A DNA stretch of 64,000 bases from Pseudochelatococcus sp050946405 (GTDB lineage: Bacteria > Pseudomonadota > Alphaproteobacteria > Rhizobiales > Beijerinckiaceae): contig NZ_JBMNUS010000008.1 of assembly GCF_050946405.1 (NCBI RefSeq), positions 177,027-241,026 of the forward strand. The letters run 5' to 3'. Numbering within the stretch: position 1 is the stretch's first letter; each line of letters begins with the position of its first letter. Of the stretch, positions 8,416 to 16,722 are shown in pieces. The position numbers were made by a program, and so were the translations under genes. The notes under the pieces are model-generated. The model did no database searches and was not told the origin of the DNA. It saw nothing but the letters and a program-made list of their open reading frames with translations.

Positions 8416-9738
8416 TCAGTCTTCGTACAATGCCTGCGGACGGCCGACGCTGACATAGGTGAAGCCCCGTCCCAGCAGGTCCTGCGGCGGATAGATGTTG
8501 CGCAGGTCCACCACGACCGGCTCCCTGAGCAATTGCTTGACCCGATCGAGATCGAGCGCGCGGAAGGCGTCCCATTCGGTGATGATCACCAGCGCGTCCG
8601 CACCGTCGATGGCGGCATAGACGTTCTCGGCGTAGATCACGCCGTCGAGCACGGTCTTGGCCTGCTCGACGCCCTCTGGATCGTAGGCCCGGACGGTGGC
8701 GCCCGCATCCTGCAACGTGCGGATGATGGCGATGGACGGCGCCTCGCGCATGTCATCCGTGTTGGGCTTGAAGGTGAGGCCCAGCACCGCGACGGTCTTG
8801 CCGGCGACGTCGCCGCCGCAAGCGGCGATCACCTTGCGGCCCATGGCGCGCTTGCGCACCTCGTTGACGGCCGAGACGGTCTCGACGATGCGCACGGGCG
8901 AGTCCGCGTCCTGCGCGATCTTCACCAGCGCCAGCGTATCCTTGGGAAAGCACGAGCCGCCGTAGCCCGGCCCCGCGTGCAGGAATTTCGGGCCGATGCG
9001 GTTGTCGAGGCCGATGCCGCGCGCCACCTCCTGCACGTTCGCGCCGACCCTCTCGCACAGATCGGCGATCTCGTTGATGAAGGTGATCTTGGTGGCGAGA
9101 AAAGCATTGGCCGCATACTTGATCAGCTCGGCCGTGCGGCGGTTGGTGATGATCAACGGCGACTGGTTGAGATAAAGCGGCCGGTAGAGCGCGCGCATCA
9201 CCTCGCCGGCGCGCTCGTCTTCGGTGCCGACCACGATGCGGTCGGGGCGCTTGAAGTCGGCGATCGCGGCGCCTTCGCGCAGAAACTCGGGATTGGAGAC
9301 GACGGCGAAATCGGCGTCGGGCCGCACCTCGCGGATAATCGCCTCCACGGCGTCGCCGGTGCCGACCGGCACCGTGGACTTCGTGACGATGACGGTATAG
9401 CCCTCGATCGCCGCCGCGATCTCGCGCGCCGCCTGATGGACGTAGGTCAGGTCCGCATGTCCGTCGCCGCGCCGCGACGGCGTGCCAACGGCGATGAACA
9501 CCACATCGGCCGAACGCACGGCTTCCGTCAGTTCGGTGGCGAAGAACAGCCGGCCGGCTTGTACGTTGCTGGCGACGATATCGGCCAGGCCGGGCTCGAA
9601 GATCGGAATGTGCCCTTTCTCAAGGGCCGCGATCTTGGCCGGATCCTTGTCGACACAGGTGACGACATGGCCGAAATCCGCAAAACAGGCCCCTGAAACA
9701 AGGCCGACATAACCGGCACCGATCATCGTAACACGCAT
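8416..9738 (-). CDS. ugd: UDP-glucose 6-dehydrogenase
   Basis: A 440-residue NAD-dependent enzyme oxidising UDP-glucose to UDP-glucuronate for exopolysaccharide, capsule or LPS sugars. The N-terminal Rossmann motif GAGYVG is at residues 7-12, the VAVGTPSRRGDGHADL-type loop near 84-97, STVPVGTG at 121-128, and the catalytic cysteine is C263 in GPGYGGSCFPKDT. C-terminal UDP-binding domain is complete (NTDDMREAPS, near residue 330). Length is normal. It lies between the TerC-CorC gene (33 bases upstream) and ybaK, all on the minus strand. Confidence 0.95.
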   Translation of the reverse strand: MRVTMIGAGYVGLVSGACFADFGHVVTCVDKDPAKIAALEKGHIPIFEPGLADIVASNVQAGRLFFATELTEAVRSADVVFIAVGTPSRRGDGHADLTYVHQAAREIAAAIEGYTVIVTKSTVPVGTGDAVEAIIREVRPDADFAVVSNPEFLREGAAIADFKRPDRIVVGTEDERAGEVMRALYRPLYLNQSPLIITNRRTAELIKYAANAFLATKITFINEIADLCERVGANVQEVARGIGLDNRIGPKFLHAGPGYGGSCFPKDTLALVKIAQDADSPVRIVETVSAVNEVRKRAMGRKVIAACGGDVAGKTVAVLGLTFKPNTDDMREAPSIAIIRTLQDAGATVRAYDPEGVEQAKTVLDGVIYAENVYAAIDGADALVIITEWDAFRALDLDRVKQLLREPVVVDLRNIYPPQDLLGRGFTYVSVGRPQALYED

Positions 9739-9771
9739 GTCAAGCTCCTGAAGGCAAGATGAAATCCGGGA

Positions 9772-11328
9772 TCAAGCCCCTTTGGTATCGGCGATCACGC
9801 TGCCGATGCGCCGTCCGTCCATATCCGCGACCTCGAACCGCCAGCCGCGCCAGGTGAACGCTTCGCCCTTCTCCGGCAGATGACCGAGGTGCGCCAGCAT
9901 GAAGCCGGCCAGTGTGATGAAATCGCCCTCTTCCCCCATGTCTTCCAGCGACAGCGTGCGTTCCACGTCGCCGATGTCCATGCGCCCGTCGAGTACCCAC
10001 GCGCCGTCCGCGCGCCGGACCGCTTCCGGCCGGTCCTCGCCGGCCAGTTCCGGCAGATCGCCGGCGATCGCCGTGAGCACGTCCGTGAGCGTCACCACGC
10101 CCTCGAAAGTGCCGTGCTCGTCCACGACGATGGCCATGTGGACGTTGGACTGCCGGAAGCTGTCCAGCAGCCGGATGACCGGCATCGTATCGTTGACGTA
10201 GAGCGGCGCGCGCACCGCCGTTTCCAGATCGATGCGGCCGGTGCGGCGCTGCTGGTCCAGCAGGTCCTTGGCATGCACCACGCCGATCACGTCGTCGACG
10301 TCGCCGCGGCACACGGGAAAGCGCGAGCGGCCGCTCTGGCGGATTTCCTCCAGCACCACGTCGGGACCGTCGGCGGCATCGAGCCATACGGTATCGACAC
10401 GCGGCACCATGATGGAGCGCACGCTGCGCTCCCCGAGCGTCAACACGCGCTCGATCATGCTTCTTTCCGCCGGCGTGAAGGCCGTTTCGCCGCCGCTGGT
10501 CGAGATGATCGCCGCCACCTCTTCCGATGCTTCCGGCGCGTCCTTGCCGCCGCGCAGGATGCGCAGCACGGCGCGCGCCGTCCGGTCGCGCAGGTCGACG
10601 CTGGTCACGCGCTTGCGGACATTGCGGCGCCCGACCTGGTTGGCGGCCTCCACGAGAATGGAGAAGCCGATGGCCGCATACAGATAACCCTTCGGGATAT
10701 GGTAGCCCAGCCCCTCCACGATGAGGCTGAAACCGATCATCAGCAGGAAGCCGAGGCACAGGATGACGACCGTGGGATGCCGGCTGACGAAGGCCATCAG
10801 CGGCTTGCTGGCCACCATCATGACGGCCACCGCGATGACGACGGCGATCATCATGACCGACAGGTCCTTGACCATGCCCACGGCGGTGATGACCGAATCG
10901 AGCGAGAACACGGCGTCGAGCACCACGATCTGCGCGATGACGTGCCAGAACACGGCATAGGCGCCGCCGGCCGATTTTTCGCCGTGGTGGCCCTCAAGCC
11001 TCTCGTGCAGCTCGGTCGTGCCCTTGAACAGCAGGAATGCGCCGCCGCCGATCAGGATCACGTCACGCCATGAAATTTCCGCCCCCAGCACGGTGAAGAC
11101 GGGATAAGTGAGCGTGACGATCCATGAAATCGACGCCAGCAGCGCGAGTCGCATGATGAGCGCCAGCGACAGGCCGATGATGCGCGCCTGATTGCGCTGC
11201 TCGGGCGGCAGCTTGTCCGCCAGAATTGCGATGAACACGAGATTGTCGATGCCGAGGACGATCTCGAGCACCACCAGAGTCGCGAGACCGGCCCATGCGG
11301 CGGGGTCCGCCATCCATTCCAGCATCAT
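9772..11328 (-). CDS. TerC-family membrane protein with CBS pair and CorC/HlyC domain
   Basis: A 518-residue protein of the YegH/YoaE type. The N-terminal half (about 1-220) is a TerC membrane domain with seven helices and the conserved acidic motifs EIVLGIDNLVFIAI (about 22-35) and DAVFSLDSVITAVGMV (about 138-153), which bind metal in TerC proteins. A linker, two CBS motifs (about 300-425, e.g. MVPRVDTVWLD and MAIVVDEHGTFEGVVTLTDVL) and a CorC/HlyC transporter-associated domain (about 435-515) follow. TerC proteins supply Mn2+ to exported metalloproteins or efflux it; the role of the CorC tail is unproven. Confidence 0.9.
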   Translation of the reverse strand: MMLEWMADPAAWAGLATLVVLEIVLGIDNLVFIAILADKLPPEQRNQARIIGLSLALIMRLALLASISWIVTLTYPVFTVLGAEISWRDVILIGGGAFLLFKGTTELHERLEGHHGEKSAGGAYAVFWHVIAQIVVLDAVFSLDSVITAVGMVKDLSVMMIAVVIAVAVMMVASKPLMAFVSRHPTVVILCLGFLLMIGFSLIVEGLGYHIPKGYLYAAIGFSILVEAANQVGRRNVRKRVTSVDLRDRTARAVLRILRGGKDAPEASEEVAAIISTSGGETAFTPAERSMIERVLTLGERSVRSIMVPRVDTVWLDAADGPDVVLEEIRQSGRSRFPVCRGDVDDVIGVVHAKDLLDQQRRTGRIDLETAVRAPLYVNDTMPVIRLLDSFRQSNVHMAIVVDEHGTFEGVVTLTDVLTAIAGDLPELAGEDRPEAVRRADGAWVLDGRMDIGDVERTLSLEDMGEEGDFITLAGFMLAHLGHLPEKGEAFTWRGWRFEVADMDGRRIGSVIADTKGA

Positions 11329-11652
11329 CAGTCGTTTTCCGTGGCTGATAGCGCAACAGCGAGGTGTGTGCGAAACATGATACCGAAAGAAGGCGGAGCG
11401 AACGTCTCATTCCTGCGTCCGGCACGGCAGGCAGGCGGCTCAAGGGGGGCGGACACTGACGGCTCCATATCCACGATCGATCGGCGCATGGCGGTGCGCC
11501 CACCTCATATAGAAGAACCCCCCTGCCGCCAACAACCCCTAATGGAGACGGAAATTGCGAATTCGACAAGGGTTGCGGGAAAGTCTGCGGCTGACGTCAA
11601 AAAAATTCGGGCGAAGGCGGAATAGATTCGGCATCGGTTCCGTATATGCAGT
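11329..11652. other. Intergenic region before the ECF sigma factor gene
   Basis: About 324 bases between divergent genes, no credible coding sequence. It probably contains the promoter of the sigma/anti-sigma operon, which may be autoregulated as is usual for ECF pairs, but no convincing GGAAC-type -35 element was recognised on the plus strand. An A-run precedes the gene at about 11600. Confidence 0.45.
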
Positions 11653-12249
11653 ATGAAGCACGATCAGGACACTTCCCGGATCACCAATCCCCTGCCCGAT
11701 GTGCTCGGTCAGCTCGGAGCGCTGCGGCGCTACGCCCGCTCGCTGACGCATGACGACGGCGAGGCCGAGGATCTCGTCCAGGACGCGCTGGTCAACGCCT
11801 ATGAACGGCAATCGTCTTTCCGGCCGGACAAAAGCCTGCGCAACTGGTTGCTGTCGATCGTGCACAACACGTTCATCGACCGCGTGCGCACGCGCCTTTC
11901 CGAACGCAGGCGCGTGGAACAACTCACGTCCGACCTGCGCGCCAATCCGGCCGACTATCGGGTGCTGCCCGCGCAGGAACATGCGCTGCGGCTGGCGCAG
12001 GTGCGCCAGGCTTTCATGGCGCTGCCTGAGGAGCAGCGCGCCGTGCTGCACCTCGTCTCCATCGAGGGCATGACCTATGCCGAGGCGGCGCAGGCGCTGG
12101 GCGTGCCGGTGGGCACCGTCATGTCCCGGCTGGCGCGCGCACGCGCGACGCTGCGCAGCTTCGAGGAGCAGCCCGCCGCCCGCCCGCCCGCAAGCGCGGG
12201 CGTCATCCATCTGCGTATCGTGGGAGGTTCTGGCGATGCGAACGGTTGA
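11653..12249 (+). CDS. ECF-type RNA polymerase sigma factor
   Basis: A 198-residue sigma-70 family ECF factor. Region 2 spans about residues 18-85 (YARSLTHDDGEAEDLVQDALVNAYE with the DAED-like core-binding helix, then NWLLSIVHNTFIDRVR). Region 4 spans about 112-165, with HTH TYAEAAQALGVPVGTVMSRLARARATL. Regions 1.1 and 3 are absent, as expected. The next gene overlaps its 3' end by 14 bases and encodes a membrane-anchored partner, so activity is probably controlled by an anti-sigma factor responding to an envelope or oxidative signal (inference). Confidence 0.92.
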   Translation: MKHDQDTSRITNPLPDVLGQLGALRRYARSLTHDDGEAEDLVQDALVNAYERQSSFRPDKSLRNWLLSIVHNTFIDRVRTRLSERRRVEQLTSDLRANPADYRVLPAQEHALRLAQVRQAFMALPEEQRAVLHLVSIEGMTYAEAAQALGVPVGTVMSRLARARATLRSFEEQPAARPPASAGVIHLRIVGGSGDANG

Positions 12250-12985
12250 TCCTGTCATCGAGGCCGATCTCCAAGGCTATCTGGACGATCAGTTGCCGGT
12301 CGAGCGGCGCATCGCCGTGGAGGCGCATCTTGCCGCGCATCCCGAGTTGGCCGCGCGCGTCATGAAGGACATGCGGCTGCGCGACGAGTTGAGGCTCGCC
12401 CTCACCCGCCCCGGCGGCCTGCCGCGCCCGCAGACGACGCAGGCCGCGCGGCGGCTGGAACGTTCGCTGCGCTGGCGCAGGCGGTCCGCCGCCTTGCGGC
12501 GCATGGCGGCCATCGGCGTGTTCCTGATGGCGGGATGGTTCGCGCACGCGCAGTTCGGCGCGCTGGGCATCGATTCCGTCTCCGCCTCCGGCTTGCCGCC
12601 CGCCTTCGTCAAGGAGGCGCTCGACGCCGGCCGGACGAAGGAAGCGTCCCGCGTGCCGGTTTACGATCCGGCCAGAATCCTGGCGGAGACGGCTATCACG
12701 CTGCCGGTTCCGCCGGAGGGCTGGAGTGCGGAGGATGTCGTCATCGCTCCGTCGCGATACGGGCCGAGTGTCGCCATACGATTCCGCGCCGCCGATCTGG
12801 GGGCGGTTTCGCTGATCGCCATCCGCCCCGGCGTGTTCAACGTGGTGCCCGTGACGCTCGCGCATGCGAACGGGACGATCATCGCCCATTGGCAGATCGG
12901 CGAGGTCGCCTATGCGCTGGTCGCGCGGGAGGAGAGCGAGGAACTCGACCGCATCGCCGACGATCTCGTCAAAACCCTTTATTGA
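12236..12985 (+). CDS. Membrane-anchored anti-sigma factor (predicted)
   Basis: A 249-residue protein coupled to the ECF sigma gene. The N-terminal 75 residues resemble an anti-sigma domain (VIEADLQGYLDDQLPVERRIAVEAHLAAHPEL), but the HxxxCxxC zinc ligands of ZAS domains are absent, with no Cys anywhere in that region. One transmembrane helix follows a basic stretch (about 90-108, AAIGVFLMAGWFAHAQF). The C-terminal 140 residues would be periplasmic, a possible sensory part. GGGAGG lies 8 bases before the ATG, inside the sigma gene. Longer in-frame readings overlap the sigma gene and are rejected. Confidence 0.82.
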   Translation: MRTVDPVIEADLQGYLDDQLPVERRIAVEAHLAAHPELAARVMKDMRLRDELRLALTRPGGLPRPQTTQAARRLERSLRWRRRSAALRRMAAIGVFLMAGWFAHAQFGALGIDSVSASGLPPAFVKEALDAGRTKEASRVPVYDPARILAETAITLPVPPEGWSAEDVVIAPSRYGPSVAIRFRAADLGAVSLIAIRPGVFNVVPVTLAHANGTIIAHWQIGEVAYALVAREESEELDRIADDLVKTLY

Positions 12986-13078
12986 GTTTCGGGCGACAGG
13001 TATCGCGAGATACTTGCGCCCGGAGGCCGCACTGACCACCTGTTAGGCAACATCGACTTTCAACACGGAGTGATATCC

Positions 13079-13804
13079 ATGAACAACACGCAGCCCGGCT
13101 TCGGCTGGCAGACTTCCACCCGCGGCCTCGACCGCGCGGCGTTCGACGAGGGCCTGCGCCAGCATATGCTGCGCGTCTACAACTACATGTCGCTCGGCCT
13201 TCTGGTGACCGGCGTCGTCGCCTTCATCGTCGGCACGACGCCCGCGCTCTACGTTCCGATCTTCTCCACACCGCTCAAGTGGGTGGTGATGCTGGCGCCG
13301 CTCGCCTTCGTCCTGTTCTTCTCGTTCCGCATCAACAGCATCTCCGCCGGCGGCGCGCAGGCGTTGTTCTGGGCGTTCTGCGCGGTGATGGGCCTGTCGC
13401 TCGCGTCGATCTTCCTCGTGTTCACGGGCACGAGCATCGCGCGCACGTTCTTCATCACGGCGGCCATGTTCGGCGCCACGAGCTTCTACGGCTATACGAC
13501 CAAGCGTGATCTGTCGCAGTTCGGCTCGTTCCTGATCATGGGCCTGATCGGCGTGATCATCGCGAGCCTCGTCAACCTCTTCATCGGGTCGACGATGCTT
13601 CAGTTCGCGGTGTCCGTGATCGGCGTGCTCGTGTTCGTCGGCCTGACGGCCTGGGATACGCAGACCATCAAGGAGCAGTACGCGGAGAACTTCTCGTCCG
13701 AGTCGCAGCAGAAGCTCGCCATCTTCGGCGCCTTCTCGCTTTACCTCAACTTCATCAACATGTTCCAGCTCCTGCTTTCCCTGACGGGTCAGCGCCAGGA
13801 ATAA
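13079..13804 (+). CDS. BI-1/YccA (Bax inhibitor-1) family membrane protein
   Basis: A 241-residue integral membrane protein with seven helices, of the TMBIM/BI-1 family; bacterial members such as BsYetJ are pH-sensitive Ca2+ leak channels and YccA modulates FtsH. The N-terminal hydrophilic 30 residues are followed by LRVYNYMSLGLLVTGVVAFIVG. The family motif FVGLTAWDTQTIKEQY is in the last third, with its conserved Asp, and the end SLYLNFINMFQLLLSLTGQR is diagnostic. The ATG at 13079 has GGAG 9 bases upstream. It is 93 bases after the anti-sigma gene and followed by a terminator, so it may be part of that transcript. Confidence 0.93.
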   Translation: MNNTQPGFGWQTSTRGLDRAAFDEGLRQHMLRVYNYMSLGLLVTGVVAFIVGTTPALYVPIFSTPLKWVVMLAPLAFVLFFSFRINSISAGGAQALFWAFCAVMGLSLASIFLVFTGTSIARTFFITAAMFGATSFYGYTTKRDLSQFGSFLIMGLIGVIIASLVNLFIGSTMLQFAVSVIGVLVFVGLTAWDTQTIKEQYAENFSSESQQKLAIFGAFSLYLNFINMFQLLLSLTGQRQE

Positions 13805-13820
13805 GCTTCATGCATATGTG

Positions 13821-13860
13821 CCTTGCGGATTCGCGCAATCCGCAAGGTTTGGCTTGTTTC
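13821..13860 (+). terminator. Hairpin terminator after the BI-1 gene
   Basis: CCTTGCGGATT, a short CGCGC loop and AATCCGCAAGG form an 11-bp stem 16 bases after the BI-1 stop. A T-rich stretch (TTTGGCTTGTTT) follows. Confidence 0.78.
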
Positions 13861-13952
13861 TGCCCCGATGGCGCACGATGACGGCAGGTGCGCCATCGGA
13901 GGGGCCAGACAATGACGCCCGGCTCAGAAGGCGTTTCGGGAGGCAAGTTGAG

Positions 13953-14627
13953 ATGTCCTGTACCCGTGCCACGTCCACCCGAGCCGCTTCGGGCTCGAAC
14001 CTGATTCCCAAGATCCGCCGCCGCCCGCCCGGCCGCCGGCTGTGGGTCATCCTGCGCACGCTCGCCCGCGACACCAGCCGCGAGCGCATTTCGGTCGGCG
14101 ATCTGCTCGACACGATGCACGACCGCGCGTTCGGCGCGCTCATGTTCATCTTCGCGTTCCCGAACGTCCTGCCCACACCGCCCGGCACGTCCGCCATTCT
14201 CGCCGCGCCGCTCGTTTTCCTGACGGCTCAGATGATGGTGGGCCGCAAGCCCTGGCTGCCGCAGATCATCGCCGCCCGCTCGATGGCCCGCAAGGATTTC
14301 GCCGCCATGACGGAGCGCGCGGTGCCGTGGCTCGCCCGCGCTGAGCGCCTTCTGCGGCCGCGCCTGTCGCATCTCGCCCGCCCGCCGGTGGAATATCTCA
14401 TCGGCGCGATCTGCTTCATGCTCTCCGTCATCCTGCTGCTGCCCATCCCGCTCGGCAACATGCTGCCGGCGCTTGCCATCTGTCTGTTCTCGCTCGGCAT
14501 TCTCGGGCGCGACGGCGTGTGGGTGCTGCTCGGTCTCGTGGCGACGGCGGTGTCGCTGGCCGTTGTCGGCGGCGTGCTCTACGGCCTGCTCAAGAGCGCG
14601 ATCTTCATCATCACAAACGCCTTCTGA
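13953..14627 (+). CDS. exoD: ExoD-family exopolysaccharide synthesis protein
   Basis: A 224-residue membrane protein of the ExoD family. Sinorhizobium exoD mutants have altered exopolysaccharide and alkali sensitivity; the biochemical role is unknown. The ExoD domain spans about residues 30-215, with VGDLLDTMHDRAFGALMFIFAFPNVLP, PPGTSAILAAPLVFLTAQMM, and several C-terminal hydrophobic helices. The ATG at 13953 is preferred because GGGAGG lies 9 bases before it; a frame open upstream to 13818 runs through the preceding terminator. It converges with pbpC (7-base gap). Confidence 0.88.
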   Translation: MSCTRATSTRAASGSNLIPKIRRRPPGRRLWVILRTLARDTSRERISVGDLLDTMHDRAFGALMFIFAFPNVLPTPPGTSAILAAPLVFLTAQMMVGRKPWLPQIIAARSMARKDFAAMTERAVPWLARAERLLRPRLSHLARPPVEYLIGAICFMLSVILLLPIPLGNMLPALAICLFSLGILGRDGVWVLLGLVATAVSLAVVGGVLYGLLKSAIFIITNAF

Positions 14628-14634
14628 CGGCATT

Positions 14635-16722
14635 TCATTGGATGCGCACGGTGACGCTGTCCGTGTCGCCGCGTGAATCGATGACGGACAGCCGCGCGAA
14701 GCCCGTGCCGTCGGGCTTCCAGCGCGTCTCGCGCCTGAAAAGCCCCTGCTCCACCGGCCGGCCATTCACTACCCACGTCAGCGGCGGCACCCCGCCGGTG
14801 GCCTTGAGGGCGAGTTCCTGCAACAAGGTTTCCTGCCTCGTGCCGCCGGCCAGTCCAAGGTCGATCATGGCGCCTTCCGGCGGAAAGGCGATGCGCAGCG
14901 GTGCGTTGATGGTGGCGGCGAGATTGCGCGGTGCGTCGCGGCGCAGGTGCCGCAGGGGCGGCGGCAGAGTGGCGCTCGTCGCGACCAGCCGGCCGCCCGG
15001 CGCGATAAGCGGCAGCGGCTCGCGCCCCAGCCGCGCGAACGCCTCGAACAGCAGCGGTGCCGCCGTCTCGCGCGCGACAAGCCCCGGCACCGCGCCTCCG
15101 TCTGGCCGGCCGAGCCACACGGCGATCGTCGCCCCGCGGTCGAAGCCAATGGCGACCGCATCGCGATAGCCGTAGGAAGTGCCGGTCTTGTAGGCGATCC
15201 GCCCGGCAAGCGCGTTGTGGGGCGCAGGAGCGCCGCGCAGGATATCCGCGACATACCACGCCGCCACCGGCTGCACGAAGGATGCGCCCTCCGTCTCTCC
15301 TCCGTCGCGCCGATAGCGCAGCGCCGGCACCGCGCCGCCGCGCGCAAGGCCCGCGTAGGCTGCGGCAAGATCGGTGAGCCGGATGCCGAGCCCGCCGAGC
15401 GCGATGGCGAGACCGGGCTCCCCGCCCTCGCGCGGCAGTTCCACGCGCACCCCGGCGGCCCGCAGCCGCGCCAGCAGATGCGCCGGGCCGACCTCCGCCA
15501 GCAACGCGACGGCCGGCACGTTGAGCGACAGTTGCAGCGCCTTGCGCGCCGTCACCGTGCCCTGATACGTCTGATCGAAGTTCTCCGGCGCGTAAAGGCC
15601 GTAGCGTGTCGGGCGATCTTCCAGAACGGTTTCGGGATGCGCCAGCCCCGCTTCGAACGCCAGCGCATAGACGAACGGTTTCAGCGCCGATCCGGGCGAG
15701 CGCACGGCCCGCGCGGCGTCGACCCATCCCGCCCGTTCGGACGCCATGAAATCCGCCGCGCCGACATGCGCCAGCACCTCGCCCGTGGCGTTGTCGATGA
15801 CGAGGATCGCCGCCGATACCTGCGGCCCGATACGCCCCGCCGCCTCGCGCGCCAGCACCTCCATCGCGCTTTGCAGCCCGGCGTCGATGGTGAGCGGCAG
15901 GATCCGCTCGTCCGGCGTCGCCGCCCTTTCCGCCTCCGCCACGTGCGCGGCCAGCATGGGAAAGGCGCGCCGCGCTTCCGGCATGGGTGCGGCGAGGGCC
16001 GCTTCCATTTCCGCCGCGCCGATCAGCCCCCGCGCGAGGGCGCGTTGCAGCACGCGCGCGCGGGCCACGCGGGCGCGGTCGGGAAAACGATCCGGCCGGC
16101 GCGCTTCCGGCGATTGCGGCAGCGCCACCAGCAACGCCGCCTCCGCCGTGGACAGGCGCCGCGGCTCCTTGCCGAAATAGGCGAGGCTCGCCGCGCGCAC
16201 GCCTTCCAGATTGCCGCCGTAGGGCGCAAGGCTCAGGTAGAAGGCAAGGATCTCGTCCTTGGTGAACCGGCGCTCCAGTTCCGCCGCCCGCACCGCCTGG
16301 CGCAGCTTCGCGGCCATCGTGCGCCCCGCGCGCGGCTCCATCAGCCGCGCCACCTGCATGGTGAGCGTCGAGCCGCCGGAAACGACGCGGCCTTCCGCGA
16401 GCATCTGCATCGCCGCCCTGCCCGCCGCCAGCGGATCGACGCCCCTGTGGTCGCGGAAGCGTCGGTCCTCATAGGCCATCAGCAGGTCGAGAAAGCGGGG
16501 ATCGACATCCGCCACCGTCGCGGGCAGCCGCCAGCGTCCTTCGCCGAACGTGAAGGCGCGCAACACCGTGCCGCGCCTGTCCAGCACGACGGTGGAATGG
16601 CGGCCTGCGGCGGCGATATCGAGCGGCGGCAGGCGCGCCGCGAACCACCAGAGTCCGCCCGCGGCCACTATCGCCGCAAGGAGCGCCAGCGTTCCCGCCG
16701 GCACGAGCAGCCTGCGGATCAC
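14635..16722 (-). CDS. pbpC: Penicillin-binding protein 1C
   Basis: A 695-residue bifunctional peptidoglycan synthase. It has an N-terminal membrane anchor (about residues 5-28). The GT51 glycosyltransferase domain has catalytic Glu85 in YEDRRF and the GGSTLTMQ motif (about 116-123). The transpeptidase domain has SxxK at Ser345 (GSALKPF) and KTGTS near residue 510. A C-terminal BiPBP_C domain completes the PBP1C architecture. Its start overlaps the stop of the alpha-2-macroglobulin gene by 4 bases. The yfhM-pbpC pairing is conserved in Gram-negative bacteria and suggests joint envelope defence and repair. Confidence 0.94.
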   Translation of the reverse strand: MIRRLLVPAGTLALLAAIVAAGGLWWFAARLPPLDIAAAGRHSTVVLDRRGTVLRAFTFGEGRWRLPATVADVDPRFLDLLMAYEDRRFRDHRGVDPLAAGRAAMQMLAEGRVVSGGSTLTMQVARLMEPRAGRTMAAKLRQAVRAAELERRFTKDEILAFYLSLAPYGGNLEGVRAASLAYFGKEPRRLSTAEAALLVALPQSPEARRPDRFPDRARVARARVLQRALARGLIGAAEMEAALAAPMPEARRAFPMLAAHVAEAERAATPDERILPLTIDAGLQSAMEVLAREAAGRIGPQVSAAILVIDNATGEVLAHVGAADFMASERAGWVDAARAVRSPGSALKPFVYALAFEAGLAHPETVLEDRPTRYGLYAPENFDQTYQGTVTARKALQLSLNVPAVALLAEVGPAHLLARLRAAGVRVELPREGGEPGLAIALGGLGIRLTDLAAAYAGLARGGAVPALRYRRDGGETEGASFVQPVAAWYVADILRGAPAPHNALAGRIAYKTGTSYGYRDAVAIGFDRGATIAVWLGRPDGGAVPGLVARETAAPLLFEAFARLGREPLPLIAPGGRLVATSATLPPPLRHLRRDAPRNLAATINAPLRIAFPPEGAMIDLGLAGGTRQETLLQELALKATGGVPPLTWVVNGRPVEQGLFRRETRWKPDGTGFARLSVIDSRGDTDSVTVRIQ

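Noticed and set aside
8089..9696. 535-residue open frame antisense to ybaK and ugd
   Set aside because: It crosses two real genes and has Asp/Arg-rich antisense composition.
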